Source: DASPTT01 sp035623275 (GTDB taxonomy: Bacteria > Actinomycetota > Acidimicrobiia > Acidimicrobiales > UBA8190). Taken from it: 64,000 nt of DNA. The translations under genes and the position numbers were made by a program. The stretch is from assembly GCA_035623275.1 (NCBI GenBank), contig DASPTT010000133.1:1-64000 (forward strand). The letters are read 5' to 3'. Positions 49,411 to 59,009 of this stretch are shown piece by piece (the first letter of the stretch is position 1; each line of letters opens with the position of its first letter). Under the pieces are notes generated by a model. That model did not search any database and had not been told where the DNA came from. It saw only the letters and a program-made list of their open reading frames with translations.

Positions 49411-50702
49411 ACCTCGGAGGGCACGTCGAAGCGGGCCTGGTAGTCGGCCACCAGGGCCCGGTGCTCGGCCAGCTCCAGCCCGGTGTCCTCGAAGCGGTAG
49501 CGGTGCTCGCCGGCCCCCCGCCCGGTGTGGCGGGCGGCGAGATAGGCCTCCATGGCCGCCCCGGCCTCGGCCGACAGAGCCAGGTCCCATCCGGCGTACA
49601 GGCGGCGGACGACGGCCATGGGGTCGGCGACGAGGTCGCGGTAGCGAACGTCGGCGATCTGCTCACCGGGGAGCGAGCCCCCGTCGCGCTCCTTGGTGAC
49701 CTCGTTCATCTGGATCTCCACCCCCATGCACAGGAACTCGATCAGCGTGTCATAGGCCACACGATCGGAGTGCATCCAGTGCAGCGTCGCCATGGTGTCG
49801 GCCAGCGAGCCCACCACCCGCAATGGGTCCCGGTGGTTGATCACCACCCGGGCGTCGGGGTAGGTGGCGAACACCAGCGACAGGGCGGACAGGTGCGACG
49901 GGGCCTTCACCACCCAGCGCTCGGTCGGCGTGGCCCACTGCAGGGTCTGGAGCATCCGCCGGTGCCAGTCGTAGATGGGGGCCTGGTCGACCCCGCTGCG
50001 CCAGATGGTGTAGCCGGGCACGTTGTAGAGCCCCGTGAACTGGTCGCTCGAGAATTGGTGGGCGAAGGCGAAGATGCACTCCGTGGGCAGGTGACCGCCG
50101 TTCTCGTGCATGGCCGTGAAGGCGGGGATCATGGCGTCCATCAGGGTGATCTCGCCGTGGGTCACCCCGGCCCAGTCCACCTCCCCCGACCGGCGCCGGC
50201 CGGCGGCGCCGGGGGTGCCGGTGGTGCCCGCGGTGTCGGTCCTCGCCGCCGCGCCGGGCACCGTGTGCACAAGCTCCCACAGCAGCGGCGGCCGGTTGGC
50301 CGGGTCACAGGACAGCAGCTCGTGGAGGAAGGTGGTGCCCGAGCGGCCCAGGCCGGTGACGATGATCGGCCCGGCCACGACCTCCCGCCCGATGGCCGGC
50401 TCCGCCGCCCACAGGTCCACCAACCGGAGCCGGTTCTGGAGGATGACCTGCAGCTCGGCGCGCGCCCGGACGCGGCCGGCCAGGTGCAGCCCGGCTTCGT
50501 CGTCGAGTGCGGTGCACAGGCGCGCCATGGGCTCGCGGAACCAGTCGTCGCCGGCGTCGTGGAGACCGGTGGCGGAGCGGGCCGCGTCGAGCAGGTCTTC
50601 GGCCCGCAGCGAGACCAGCGAACGTCCGTCGTCACCCAGCCCGCGCCCGTAGGCGTTGAGGCGGTCGACCCAGCGCTCGCGCTCGGGAGGGGTCCAGGGC
50701 AT
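49407..50702 (-). CDS. Sulfotransferase family protein
   Basis: 431 residues. PIIVTGLGRSGTTFLHELLSCDPANRPPLLWELVH is the PAPS 5'-phosphosulfate loop, and FATYPDARVVINHRDPLRVVGSLA the 3'-phosphate-binding region. ERWVVKAPSHLSALSLVF is also conserved in this group. It would transfer sulfate from PAPS to a hydroxyl or amine of a small molecule or lipid. It is preceded on the same strand by the cyclase gene 60 bp upstream. Confidence 0.92.
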   Translation of the reverse strand: MPWTPPERERWVDRLNAYGRGLGDDGRSLVSLRAEDLLDAARSATGLHDAGDDWFREPMARLCTALDDEAGLHLAGRVRARAELQVILQNRLRLVDLWAAEPAIGREVVAGPIIVTGLGRSGTTFLHELLSCDPANRPPLLWELVHTVPGAAARTDTAGTTGTPGAAGRRRSGEVDWAGVTHGEITLMDAMIPAFTAMHENGGHLPTECIFAFAHQFSSDQFTGLYNVPGYTIWRSGVDQAPIYDWHRRMLQTLQWATPTERWVVKAPSHLSALSLVFATYPDARVVINHRDPLRVVGSLADTMATLHWMHSDRVAYDTLIEFLCMGVEIQMNEVTKERDGGSLPGEQIADVRYRDLVADPMAVVRRLYAGWDLALSAEAGAAMEAYLAARHTGRGAGEHRYRFEDTGLELAEHRALVADYQARFDVPSEV

Positions 50703-50762
50703 CGGCCGCCCAGGCTAGAACGATGGACAGCCGGCGCGTCGGTCCCTGCGCACGCCGAGGGA

Positions 50763-51848
50763 TCAGGTGGCGGCGGGCCCGTCGCCGCTCGCCCCGGCGG
50801 GCGCCGGCGCCCCCTGGTCGAGGGAGTACACCTCGACCGGCCGGTCGAAGCCCTTCAGGAGGCGGTGCCCTGCGGGGCGGAAGGCGAAGCCGTGGGCCCC
50901 CGCCGCCGCGGTGGCGGCGTCGACGAGAACCTCCCCCGGGATGGCGAGCTCGGCCAGGCGCGACGCAAGGTTGACCACGGGGCCGTAGTAGTCGCCGTGC
51001 CGCGTGATGACGTCGCCGAACACGACGCCGCCGCGGGGCTCGATGCCCTCGGCGTGCGCCGTGGTGAGGTCGTGGGCGATGGCGCAGCCGGCATCCGCGT
51101 CCAGGGCCACGAACATGACCTCGTCGCCGATGTGCTTGATGATGCGCCCGCCGTGCGCCGACGCCACCTCGAAGGCGCGGGCTTCGAACCCGCCGATGAG
51201 CGCCAGGAGCTGCGACGGCTCCGCATGCTGGGACAAGGGGGTGAACCCGACCAGGTCCACGAACCCGACCGCCAACCGGAAGAGGGTGGGGTCCGCGACC
51301 TCTGCCTGCGCCCGGCGCTGGCGATCGATGGCGTCGCGCAGGTGGTGGGCGAAGATCGTGCCCATGGCGTCGCCCATCTGAAGCGCCTTGGCCGCGGTGT
51401 GGGCCACGTGCTCGGCCCACGTGACCTCGTCGACGTCGGGTGCGTCCATCGCCGGCTCGATGGTCTGGACGTAGAGGGCGACGGCCGCCTCGGCCACACG
51501 GGCCAGGGAGCTCCCCAGGATGCGGAAGAGCTCCCGGTTCGAGATGCCGATGTCGGTGAACTGCAGGGCCAGCTCGCTGACCTCGGCGTCGCGTTCGGAG
51601 AACATGGCGGCGTCCGCGTCCGGGACGGCCACCCCGAGTGTCCGCCACAAGGCCACGACGTCCTCGGCGGACCACCCCGTGCGCCGGGCGATGGCCGCGG
51701 CGCTGAGCGAGGCGTCGCGGGCGAGGACCAGGTCGGTGGCGAGCTGGACCAGGGTGCAGTCCCGTTGCGCCTGTTCGATCTGCCCGTCGGCGGCGCCCAG
51801 GGAGCGAAGGAACTCGACCAGGCCCGCGCTGGCCACGATCTCGGGCAT
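50763..51848 (-). CDS. Class III adenylate cyclase with N-terminal regulatory domain
   Basis: 361 residues from ATG. The first 180 residues are helical (FLRSLGAADGQIEQAQRDCTLVQLATDLVLARDASLSAAAIARRTGWSAEDVVALWRTLG), like the autoinhibitory regulatory domain of mycobacterial Rv1264/Rv2212-type cyclases. The catalytic domain has AVGFVDLVGFTPLSQ (metal Asp), KHIGDEVMFVAL (Lys and Asp) and GPVVNLASRLAELA (Asn and Arg), all present, so it should make cAMP. The regulatory domain of relatives responds to pH. It may feed the same cAMP pool as the cyclic-nucleotide-binding protein at 9493. Confidence 0.92.
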   Translation of the reverse strand: MPEIVASAGLVEFLRSLGAADGQIEQAQRDCTLVQLATDLVLARDASLSAAAIARRTGWSAEDVVALWRTLGVAVPDADAAMFSERDAEVSELALQFTDIGISNRELFRILGSSLARVAEAAVALYVQTIEPAMDAPDVDEVTWAEHVAHTAAKALQMGDAMGTIFAHHLRDAIDRQRRAQAEVADPTLFRLAVGFVDLVGFTPLSQHAEPSQLLALIGGFEARAFEVASAHGGRIIKHIGDEVMFVALDADAGCAIAHDLTTAHAEGIEPRGGVVFGDVITRHGDYYGPVVNLASRLAELAIPGEVLVDAATAAAGAHGFAFRPAGHRLLKGFDRPVEVYSLDQGAPAPAGASGDGPAAT

Positions 51849-51940
51849 GCCCCGGAGGCTACCGCCCGCCGACCGCCGCCCGTCCATCTGCCCTTCGGCT
51901 CGAGCGGCATCGTTCCCCCACCGCCCCTGGGCCGAGCCGT

Positions 51941-54775
51941 CTACGGGGTCCCCCAGACGGTGTCGGCCTGCGTGCCGAGACAGCGCCCGAGCTCCTGGTA
52001 GGCATCGAAGCGACCGACGTCGAACCACTGGTCAGCGGTCCCGTCGTTCGGGAACCCGGGATCGGCCTGGGTGAAGTCCAGGAGCTCATAGGGCAGATCG
52101 GGCGTGAGGTTGGCCTGGGCCACGACGAGGTCGCCTTGGACGCCGGTCGGGTAGCGGATCTTGCCGGCGACCACCGCACTCTTGGACAGGACCCCGTTCA
52201 GTTTGGACAGGCTCGGAGCCGATCCGATCGCACGGCCCGTGCCGGAGACCAGGTCGTAGGGATCGGTCAGGGTGATGTCGACGCCGAGCTCCTCGCGCGC
52301 CAGGGTGATGGCCCCCGACAGGGCGTCGGCCAATGGCCGGCTCGCGCCGCTGGCGTCGATGCAGATCACCGTGGTGCATTCACGGCGCAAGAGCTCGACC
52401 AGGCCGAGGTTGTCGTAGTGACCACCGTCGGTGCACAGCACCAGCCGGCTCATGGGACTGTGCATGCCGAAGATCTCCCGGAAGTAGTAGGTGAGAGACC
52501 GAATGCGAGGCAGGCCGGGGACGGTCCAGTCGCCGGCGTGTGCCGCCTTCAGGGCGACGAAGTAGGGGTTCGGGAGCCACGCCCCCAATCGCGCGTTGGT
52601 CAACGCCAAGAAGACCTCGTAGAAGCGGGTCTGGGACCCCATCGCCGATGCGAAGGCCGCTCCCGACACGGCCATGGCCGCGGTCACGGTCAGGTCGTGG
52701 CGCAGGACCCGGCTCGCCAGCTCCTCCAGGCATTCGGTGCGGATCCAGCCGACCTGCGGCCCCCCGACGTACTCGGCGTTGAGGGCGTAGGCGACGACTC
52801 GGCGCCCCGGTGGCGTCCGGCCTTGGCCCGTGAGGTTCGCCGACGTGGCAAAGGTGTTCAGCGGGAAGTGCGGTTCCTTCGCCCCGTACGTGCTCAGCCG
52901 CGTCTCCTCCAGCTCCGGATAGGGAGCCGCGACGCTGATGCCGTCGACTTCCGCCCGGCGGACGGCGAACGCGCTTGCCAGTCTCCGCCGATAGAAGGGG
53001 TGCAGGCTCATCGCCGTCTGGTCGAGGAAGAGCCAGCACAGGGCCAGCACCCCGACGAACACGAGAGACCACCACGAATCGTCGAGCCCGCTCGTCGCCA
53101 CCCAGCTGCTGGCCAGGATCCCGATGACGACGAGCAGCACGAGTGCGACCCACATGACGAGCATCTGGATCATGCTGTTGGGGAGAACGCCCGAGACCGT
53201 CTTCTCGGCCTTGCCCACGTCCGTGGCCGCGGTGCTGACATAGCGCTTCTTCCGCCACAGGGTCGCCGCCAGAAGGCCGATGTAGGAGGCGATGGCCGAC
53301 ACGGTGCCCGTTGCGACGGCGGGCCTCGCCGAGAGCCCCAGGTGCCACGTCACCCACGAGCTGCACCACACGATCGCCGGGATGCCCACACCGATCAGGG
53401 CCACGAACAGCGTGACACCGACGGCGATCGCGCCGAGCGTCCCCAACCACGGCAGGCGATGCCCGACGACGCCTCGCCAGACCACGATCAGCACGTACGC
53501 GAGGACGGCGAGCGCGGCGACGATCGACACGCCCAGTGTGACGCCCCACGGGAACCCGGGGAAGGCCGGGGCGGCGGCGCCCTGCGTCGCCAGCCAGATC
53601 GGCGGAAAGGTTTGCACGCCGCGCCCGACGACCGGGACCTCCCGGTAGAAGCGGCCCATCGCCAACCCGAGCACCACGGCGGTGAGGCCCAGGATCACCA
53701 GGGCGGCGAGAAGGTTGCGCAGCAGCACGCCCAGAGCGACGATCCACTGGCCAGGGCCGTCACAGAGATAGCTGCTGTGCCGCCGCAGATGGTCCTCCTC
53801 GGGAGATCCGGGGGCAAAGGCGTCGGCCGGCGCCGCACCGTTCGGTTCTTGCAGGGCGAGGCGGAACCCGCCGGCCATGAATCCGCCCCCGGAGACCGAC
53901 ACCAGGTGACGCACCGAGGCGAACATCTCGGATCGACGTTCCCGCAGACGTTGCAGCGCCCCCAGGACCACGGTGGCCGAACGAATACCACCACCGGAGA
54001 CACAGATGCCCGTGCCCTGCGACGCTTCGTCGCCCGGCACCGCTCGGTCCTGGACGAAGTGGGTCGGAGGCTCGTCCCTCCCCTCCGAGCTCCACCAGCC
54101 CCGGTCGATGGCCCAATCGAGCTGCCGCGGCCGGTTCGATCCGCTCGGTGCCCGCCACTCGTTGGGCGGCGGAGGAACGACGACCGGCGGGCGGTCCCGG
54201 TCCCGGCCACTGCACACCCGTTCCCAGCGCTCTTTCGTGCGCCGGTGGGACACCAGGCGAACGCACGTGGTGCCCAAGGCAAAGGCGGCGATCGTCACCG
54301 CGGGGACCAGCGCTGCGAACTTCAAGAACGACATAGCCGCCGCGAATCGGAAGACCCAGGTGCCTCGCAAGGTATGCAGGCCGATCAGCAGGAGCACGTC
54401 CTGGGCAACCTCGAGGGCGGCAGCGGCGGCCGTGGCGCCGAACCCGGCCCAGGCCAGCCGGTACGTGGTGGGCGACCAGAAGACCCTGTGGCCCAGCCAG
54501 CACGCCAGGAGCAAGCCCGTGTAGGTGATCAGGAGGACGAAGTCCAGGTACACGCCCGTTCGGTAGTGCTCGACCTGCTCGCCGACGAGACGGGAGACCG
54601 ACGTGGCGGACCCGCTCCACTGCAACGACACGAGGTTCGTGTGTGCCGGCAGCAGCAGCGCGAACAGCACGACGCCGAGAGCAATGAGCGCGACCGACAC
54701 GACGAGGTCGGCGATTCCCCACCTGATGGACAGAGACGTGGGGGCGGCGTGACTCGCGTCGTCGACCACGTCCAT
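51941..54775 (-). CDS. Large membrane protein with patatin-like phospholipase domain
   Basis: 944 residues. Four N-terminal hydrophobic segments are followed by a basic/proline linker, then the patatin motif TGICVSGGGIRSATVVLGALQRL near residue 262 and LVSVSGGGFMAGGF, where the nucleophile motif is S-x-S-x-G rather than G-x-S-x-G. Five or six further membrane segments come next (for example LLAALVILGLTAVVLGLAMG and MIQMLVMWVALVLLVVIGIL), and the partner DGGHYDNLGLVELL (catalytic Asp) appears only near residue 785. So membrane helices are inserted between the catalytic Ser and Asp. Patatins cleave acyl groups from phospholipids. Downstream member of the four-gene cassette. Confidence 0.72.
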   Translation of the reverse strand: MDVVDDASHAAPTSLSIRWGIADLVVSVALIALGVVLFALLLPAHTNLVSLQWSGSATSVSRLVGEQVEHYRTGVYLDFVLLITYTGLLLACWLGHRVFWSPTTYRLAWAGFGATAAAAALEVAQDVLLLIGLHTLRGTWVFRFAAAMSFLKFAALVPAVTIAAFALGTTCVRLVSHRRTKERWERVCSGRDRDRPPVVVPPPPNEWRAPSGSNRPRQLDWAIDRGWWSSEGRDEPPTHFVQDRAVPGDEASQGTGICVSGGGIRSATVVLGALQRLRERRSEMFASVRHLVSVSGGGFMAGGFRLALQEPNGAAPADAFAPGSPEEDHLRRHSSYLCDGPGQWIVALGVLLRNLLAALVILGLTAVVLGLAMGRFYREVPVVGRGVQTFPPIWLATQGAAAPAFPGFPWGVTLGVSIVAALAVLAYVLIVVWRGVVGHRLPWLGTLGAIAVGVTLFVALIGVGIPAIVWCSSWVTWHLGLSARPAVATGTVSAIASYIGLLAATLWRKKRYVSTAATDVGKAEKTVSGVLPNSMIQMLVMWVALVLLVVIGILASSWVATSGLDDSWWSLVFVGVLALCWLFLDQTAMSLHPFYRRRLASAFAVRRAEVDGISVAAPYPELEETRLSTYGAKEPHFPLNTFATSANLTGQGRTPPGRRVVAYALNAEYVGGPQVGWIRTECLEELASRVLRHDLTVTAAMAVSGAAFASAMGSQTRFYEVFLALTNARLGAWLPNPYFVALKAAHAGDWTVPGLPRIRSLTYYFREIFGMHSPMSRLVLCTDGGHYDNLGLVELLRRECTTVICIDASGASRPLADALSGAITLAREELGVDITLTDPYDLVSGTGRAIGSAPSLSKLNGVLSKSAVVAGKIRYPTGVQGDLVVAQANLTPDLPYELLDFTQADPGFPNDGTADQWFDVGRFDAYQELGRCLGTQADTVWGTP

Positions 54776-54784
54776 CAGGAACAG

Positions 54785-55468
54785 CTAGGCCGAGGTGGTC
54801 TCGTCACCCTCGTTGCCATGGCCGGCCACCCAACGGGAAGCAAGGTCGAGTGACGACGCGAGGTCGGCGACCGCCTGCGGCTCGTAGGCGGCGGCGGGGG
54901 CCATGAACTTGAGGGAGTCCGTCATCCAACCCAGCAGGCGAAGAAACGACCGGCCGGGCATGTCCAGCGTGAGGGATTCTCCACCATATGTGGTGAACGT
55001 GATCGATACGACCGTTTGACCCTGAATCTGATCCTGGAAGATGTCCCGGTGGATGCTCTTCCAATCGCCCGGGAGCTCTTGCCAGATCTTGTAGGCGTCC
55101 TCCATCTCCAATGCGTAACGGTCCAGCAACGGTGCGAAGAATTTGCGGGTCGATTCCGCGTCGGCACCCAGGTCGACAACGAGGCGCCAGCGATCGTCCA
55201 TCGCGACGCCGACGATCCAGCTCGCCATGTTCGCCGTCGCGGGGCCCACCGAGAGCGCGATCACGCGTTTGAGATCACCCCACGTCGAACTCGAACGATT
55301 GCCCAGCAGGAGGCGATCGAACAGCGGGAACAGCTGGGAGACATCACGGTTGAAATCGTGGAGCTCGGCTTCGACGTCGTGCGCCGCCGAGGCCAAGAGC
55401 GGCACGGATTCGTCGTCGGGACTCGCCGACATCTCGTAGAGCGTCTGCCATTGGTCTGCAGTGATCAT
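54785..55468 (-). CDS. Unknown protein in the patatin cassette
   Basis: 227 residues from ATG. I recognise no family. It is mixed helix and strand, without a membrane segment: DDESVPLLASAAHDVEAELHDFNRDVSQLFPLFDRLL, then WIVGVAMDDRWRLVVDLGADAESTRKFF, then VVSITFTTYGGESLTLDMPGRSFLRLLGWM. It lies 9 bp before the patatin gene on the same strand, so they are coupled. Its codon use is less GC-biased than in most of the window. Confidence 0.75.
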   Translation of the reverse strand: MITADQWQTLYEMSASPDDESVPLLASAAHDVEAELHDFNRDVSQLFPLFDRLLLGNRSSSTWGDLKRVIALSVGPATANMASWIVGVAMDDRWRLVVDLGADAESTRKFFAPLLDRYALEMEDAYKIWQELPGDWKSIHRDIFQDQIQGQTVVSITFTTYGGESLTLDMPGRSFLRLLGWMTDSLKFMAPAAAYEPQAVADLASSLDLASRWVAGHGNEGDETTSA

Positions 55469-55488
55469 CCTCGTGCCCTTAGGGTGTT

Positions 55489-56220
55489 CTATGGAGCCGC
55501 TTGTCGTCCATGGAGCTGCTTGTCCCGGGTGTTCACCGGCCATTTCCGCCAATCGCTCTGATCCCACGCGTCGAACGTCCGAGTCGCACCCGGCTCGGGC
55601 CTCGTCAGCTTCTCGGTAGTGCTCTCGGCGATCCTCTGGTCGGTGGTGTCCAGGTTCTCGGCTTGTCGGAGCAGCAATTCGGTCGCTTCGTCGAGCGTGG
55701 TGACGAATTGACCGATCGTGGTATCGACCTCGCGTTCGATGCGCGCGGCCAACCGAGCGAGGTCCGCGCAGGCGGCCCGGAGGTCGAGCCCGTTCTTCAC
55801 GAGGTCCTCGCCGACCACATTGACGTCCAAGCGCATGAGCATTCGATCCAGCTCGTCGACCTTGGTATTGAATTCGTCGGTCAAGGAACGAACCGTCGTC
55901 AACGCGGGGTAGGCATCCAAGTCCCGGAGCCGCCGCCCGATGTCTTCGATGACCTGCGCGAACGCGTCGTCCGTCTTGGCGGCCATCTTCCGCAGCTCGT
56001 CGGAGCGCTCGGCGAGCGCACGGCATCTGGGCAACCCGCCATGGTGTTCGCGCAGCTGGATCGTGCTCTGACGAACCCTCTGCAGGTCCTCCAACATCAC
56101 GACCACCGCACGTCGAACCGAGGGCCCCTCACGAGGTACGCGTTGGGAGTCGTTCGCCTGTTCCTTCAGGTCGGGCTCACCCGTGGCGTGCGCGCTCGCG
56201 TTGGTGGCCAGATCCGTCAT
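55489..56220 (-). CDS. Helical/coiled-coil protein in the patatin cassette
   Basis: 243 residues. The middle is almost all helix with heptad-like spacing (RRLRDLDAYPALTTVRSLTDEFNTKVDELDRMLMRL... ADLARLAARIEREVDTTIGQFVTTLDEATELLLRQAENLDTTDQRI). No family is recognised, and no membrane helix or enzyme motif. Its ATG overlaps the preceding stop (ATGA), so it is co-translated with the 204-residue gene. Such proteins could be sensors, structural scaffolds or partners of the membrane effector. Confidence 0.75.
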   Translation of the reverse strand: MTDLATNASAHATGEPDLKEQANDSQRVPREGPSVRRAVVVMLEDLQRVRQSTIQLREHHGGLPRCRALAERSDELRKMAAKTDDAFAQVIEDIGRRLRDLDAYPALTTVRSLTDEFNTKVDELDRMLMRLDVNVVGEDLVKNGLDLRAACADLARLAARIEREVDTTIGQFVTTLDEATELLLRQAENLDTTDQRIAESTTEKLTRPEPGATRTFDAWDQSDWRKWPVNTRDKQLHGRQAAP

Positions 56221-56831
56221 GAGGACAGCTGTTCGAGCGCGGCGAGGATCCCCTTGAACAAGGTGTTCCTGACGATGTCGTCCGCGTCACGGAGGCCCTG
56301 GATCATCGTCGCCAACCCGTCGTCGAGCCGGGCGATACTCCGGGTCTCGACCTGCTCCTGCGCGCGGGTCGATTCCGACTGGAATTGACCGAGCAGGGTC
56401 TGGACCCTGCCCCGGTCGTCCGAGTCATACCACTCTTGGCGCGCCAGCATCGTGCTGGAGACCGCACCGCGCTCTCGGACGATGTCGCCGTAGAGGGCCT
56501 CGATGACGCGCCAACTTCCGTCCCACTCGGTCCGGAGGCGATCTGCGCAATCGTCATAGTGCTCTTTGACGACGCCGTGGGTCCTCTCCGTCAGCCACAG
56601 CAGTCGTGACAGTTGCTCGTGCGTCTCCGCATACGCATCGGCCGCCCTGGCAAGGATGCCCACCTTCGTCAGCGAGCCCTGCAGGACGTCCAACTTGTCC
56701 GACAGCTCCTTCTTCACCTCGTCGTTGTGCGCTCGCATCCCGGAGCGGATTCTCTCGACGACGGGCATGACGTCGGAGGCCAGTCCCTTCAGGGCGGCAA
56801 CGGCGCCGACGAGCTCGGCGATGACCGTCAT
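56217..56831 (-). CDS. Helical/coiled-coil protein, first gene of the patatin cassette
   Basis: 204 residues. ELVGAVAALKGLASDVMPVVERIRSGMRAHNDEVKKELSDKLDVLQGSLTKVGILARAADAYAETHEQLSRLLWLTERTHGVVKEHYDD is predicted helical, and the remainder too. No motif of a known family. First of four genes on the minus strand; the region before it (56832-56957) has no gene and may hold the promoter. In 56581-56640 I counted 37 of 60 bases as G or C, against 47 of 60 in a typical stretch (9601-9660). Confidence 0.75.
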   Translation of the reverse strand: MTVIAELVGAVAALKGLASDVMPVVERIRSGMRAHNDEVKKELSDKLDVLQGSLTKVGILARAADAYAETHEQLSRLLWLTERTHGVVKEHYDDCADRLRTEWDGSWRVIEALYGDIVRERGAVSSTMLARQEWYDSDDRGRVQTLLGQFQSESTRAQEQVETRSIARLDDGLATMIQGLRDADDIVRNTLFKGILAALEQLSS

Positions 56832-56957
56832 GCTCGAACACGCACCTCATGAGCCATGCCCGTCAGCCCCCAACCGGCACCTCGACGGAGTGCGATCCCC
56901 GTCGAGGCGGAGCGTAACCGATGGGAACCCCGGACGCATCCGGCTCGCCGACCCGCG

Positions 56958-57365
56958 TCACCCCCGACGCTCGGGTGGGCCCGCCAGGTTCTGCAGCCGC
57001 AAGTGTCCCCGGGCCACGACCTTCCCGTCGGACACCCGCTCGATCTCGACGAGCCACAGCTGCTGCGTCCGGCCGGCGTGGACACGGGTACCGGTGGCCT
57101 GCACGCGGCCGGCGCGATGCGGGCGCAGGAAATCGGTGGCGTTCGAGACCCCGACGACCGCCAGCTCGCCGGTGATCTCCCGGGCGGCGAGGGCCGCGCC
57201 GTGGCTGCCCACCGTCTCGACGACCGAAGCCCACACGCCGCCGTGGACGATGCCGTAGGGCTGCAGGTGCCGATCCTCGATGTCGACGTGGGCCACGACC
57301 CGCGTCGAGGTCAGCTCGTCGATCTCGATCCCCAGCACGCCGTCCCACCCCTGTTGCGATCTCAT
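56958..57365 (-). CDS. PaaI-like hotdog thioesterase
   Basis: 135 residues, ATG following GGAGGA. LGIEIDELTSTRVVAHVDIEDRHLQPYGIVHGGVWASVVETVGSHGAAL is the hotdog fold with the HGGxxxxxxET motif. It cleaves acyl-CoA, often phenylacetyl- or aromatic CoA esters. ATDFLRPHRAGRVQATGTRVHAGRTQQLWLVEI completes the central helix and sheet. It stands upstream of an MFS gene on the same strand but with separate motifs, so any shared regulation is unclear. Confidence 0.9.
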   Translation of the reverse strand: MRSQQGWDGVLGIEIDELTSTRVVAHVDIEDRHLQPYGIVHGGVWASVVETVGSHGAALAAREITGELAVVGVSNATDFLRPHRAGRVQATGTRVHAGRTQQLWLVEIERVSDGKVVARGHLRLQNLAGPPERRG

Positions 57366-57419
57366 CCGTCTCCTCCGCCGGTGCCGCTCGTCGGCCCCAT
57401 GGTACGGAGTGGACCACCC

Positions 57420-58901
57420 TCACCCCGCGGGCAGCACCTCGGGGTTGAGCTCGACGGCCACGTCGCGGGCCGATGCCCGGGCCCGGCCCGAGGTCCCGGC
57501 CACGCCGAGGACCAGCACGGCCACCCCGCACGCGGCGAGCACCCACCAGGCGCCGTGGCTGGCAGCCGACAAGCCCGCGTGCACGGACCCGTGGATCTGG
57601 GACGTCAGCAGCGCCCCGGCCACAGCCACGCCCAGGGTGGCGCCGACTTGCCGTGACGTCGACGCGATCGCCGAGGCCACGCCCGCCTGGGCCCGGGGCA
57701 TCCCCGAGATGGCGGCGTTGGTGATGGGGGCGTTGACGAGCCCGAACCCGATCCCGAACACGACGTAGGCGGCGAACAACCACGGGAACGGGGTCGACGG
57801 GTCGACGAAGGCCAGCGTGGTGGAGGCGACCGTCAGCGCCGCACCGGAGATCACCAAGGGCAGCCGCGGTCCCCGGGTGCCGACGATGCGGCCGGAGATC
57901 GGCGAGGCGACCATCGTCATCACGGCCATGGGCAGCGTGTCGAGGCCGGCGCGCAGGGGAGAGAGGCCGCGCACCACCTGCAGGTACAAGGTGTTGAGGA
58001 AGAGGAACCCGCCGAAGGCGGCGAACGCCGCCACCGCTGTGGCCGTCGCCGCCGAGAAGGGGATCGACCGGAAGAACCTGATGTCGACGAGCGGGTCCTG
58101 CCGGCGGGGCTCGTAGAGGAGGATGCCCGCGAGGGCGGCCGCTGCGGCGGCGAAGGCGAGGACGATCACCGGCGACCCGAGGCCCTGGCGCGGGGCCTCG
58201 ATGATCCCGTAGGTCAGGGAGGCGAACAGCACGATCATGAGGACCTGGCCCCCGGGGTCGAAGCGCCGGGCCCGAGGCGCCTTCGACTCGGGGATGAACC
58301 ACAGTGTGAGCACGATGGCCGCCAGCCCCACCGGCAGGTTGATCCAGAAGACCGCCCGCCAGCCGGCCGCCGACACGAGCAGACCGCCGAGCGCGGGGCC
58401 GAGGGCCATGGAGACGCCGACGACGGCGCCCCACACCCCCACCGCCTGGGCGCGCTCGCGCGGATCGGTGAACGTGTTGGTGATGATCGACATGGCCACC
58501 GGGTTCAGCATCGAGCCGCCGACCGCCTGCACCATTCGGAAGACGACGAGCAGCCCGATGCCGGGGGCCAGGCTGCACAGGAGGGAGCCGCAGGAGAACA
58601 CCGACAGGCCGATGACGAACGTCCGTCGCCGACCGAGACGATCGGCGGTGGAGCCGGACAGCATGAGCAGGCTGGCCAGCACGAGCGTGTAGGCGTCGAC
58701 GGTCCACTGGAGCCCGGACACCGAGGCGTCGAGGTCCCGGCCGATCGACGGCAGGGCAACGTTCACGATCGTCACGTCGAGGCCGACGATCAGCAGGCTC
58801 ATCGAGCAGATGAGCAGGATGCCGATCCGGCGGCGGCGGTTCAGCTCGTCGATGGCGGGGGCACCGGGACGGCCCTCGACGCCGGGTTCTCGTGTCGTCA
58901 T
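57420..58901 (-). CDS. MFS transporter, DHA2 drug efflux type
   Basis: 493 residues from ATG. MSLLIVGLDVTIVNVALPSIGRDLDASVSGLQWTVDAYTL is the DHA2 motif D1 region, and SGSTADRLGRRRTFVIGLSVFSCGS motif A. About 14 hydrophobic segments are visible. It exports drugs or organic compounds by antiport. The start MTTREPG is preferred over an upstream ATG 72 bp earlier; no strong ribosome site is visible for either. The second DHA2 pump of the window. Confidence 0.92.
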   Translation of the reverse strand: MTTREPGVEGRPGAPAIDELNRRRRIGILLICSMSLLIVGLDVTIVNVALPSIGRDLDASVSGLQWTVDAYTLVLASLLMLSGSTADRLGRRRTFVIGLSVFSCGSLLCSLAPGIGLLVVFRMVQAVGGSMLNPVAMSIITNTFTDPRERAQAVGVWGAVVGVSMALGPALGGLLVSAAGWRAVFWINLPVGLAAIVLTLWFIPESKAPRARRFDPGGQVLMIVLFASLTYGIIEAPRQGLGSPVIVLAFAAAAAALAGILLYEPRRQDPLVDIRFFRSIPFSAATATAVAAFAAFGGFLFLNTLYLQVVRGLSPLRAGLDTLPMAVMTMVASPISGRIVGTRGPRLPLVISGAALTVASTTLAFVDPSTPFPWLFAAYVVFGIGFGLVNAPITNAAISGMPRAQAGVASAIASTSRQVGATLGVAVAGALLTSQIHGSVHAGLSAASHGAWWVLAACGVAVLVLGVAGTSGRARASARDVAVELNPEVLPAG

Positions 58902-59009
58902 CACTACGACAGAGATTGCCAGCTCCCGTGGACCAGGTGCGCCGCCGCGCCGAGGTTCTCGGCCAGCTGCCATGCGGGTCGGTGGATGGGACCCCCATGG
59001 GCACGCGCG

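Noticed and set aside
51941..56831. CBASS defence system with patatin effector
   Set aside because: No CD-NTase, Cap2/Cap3 or HORMA gene is seen; the patatin is a large membrane protein unlike CapV.
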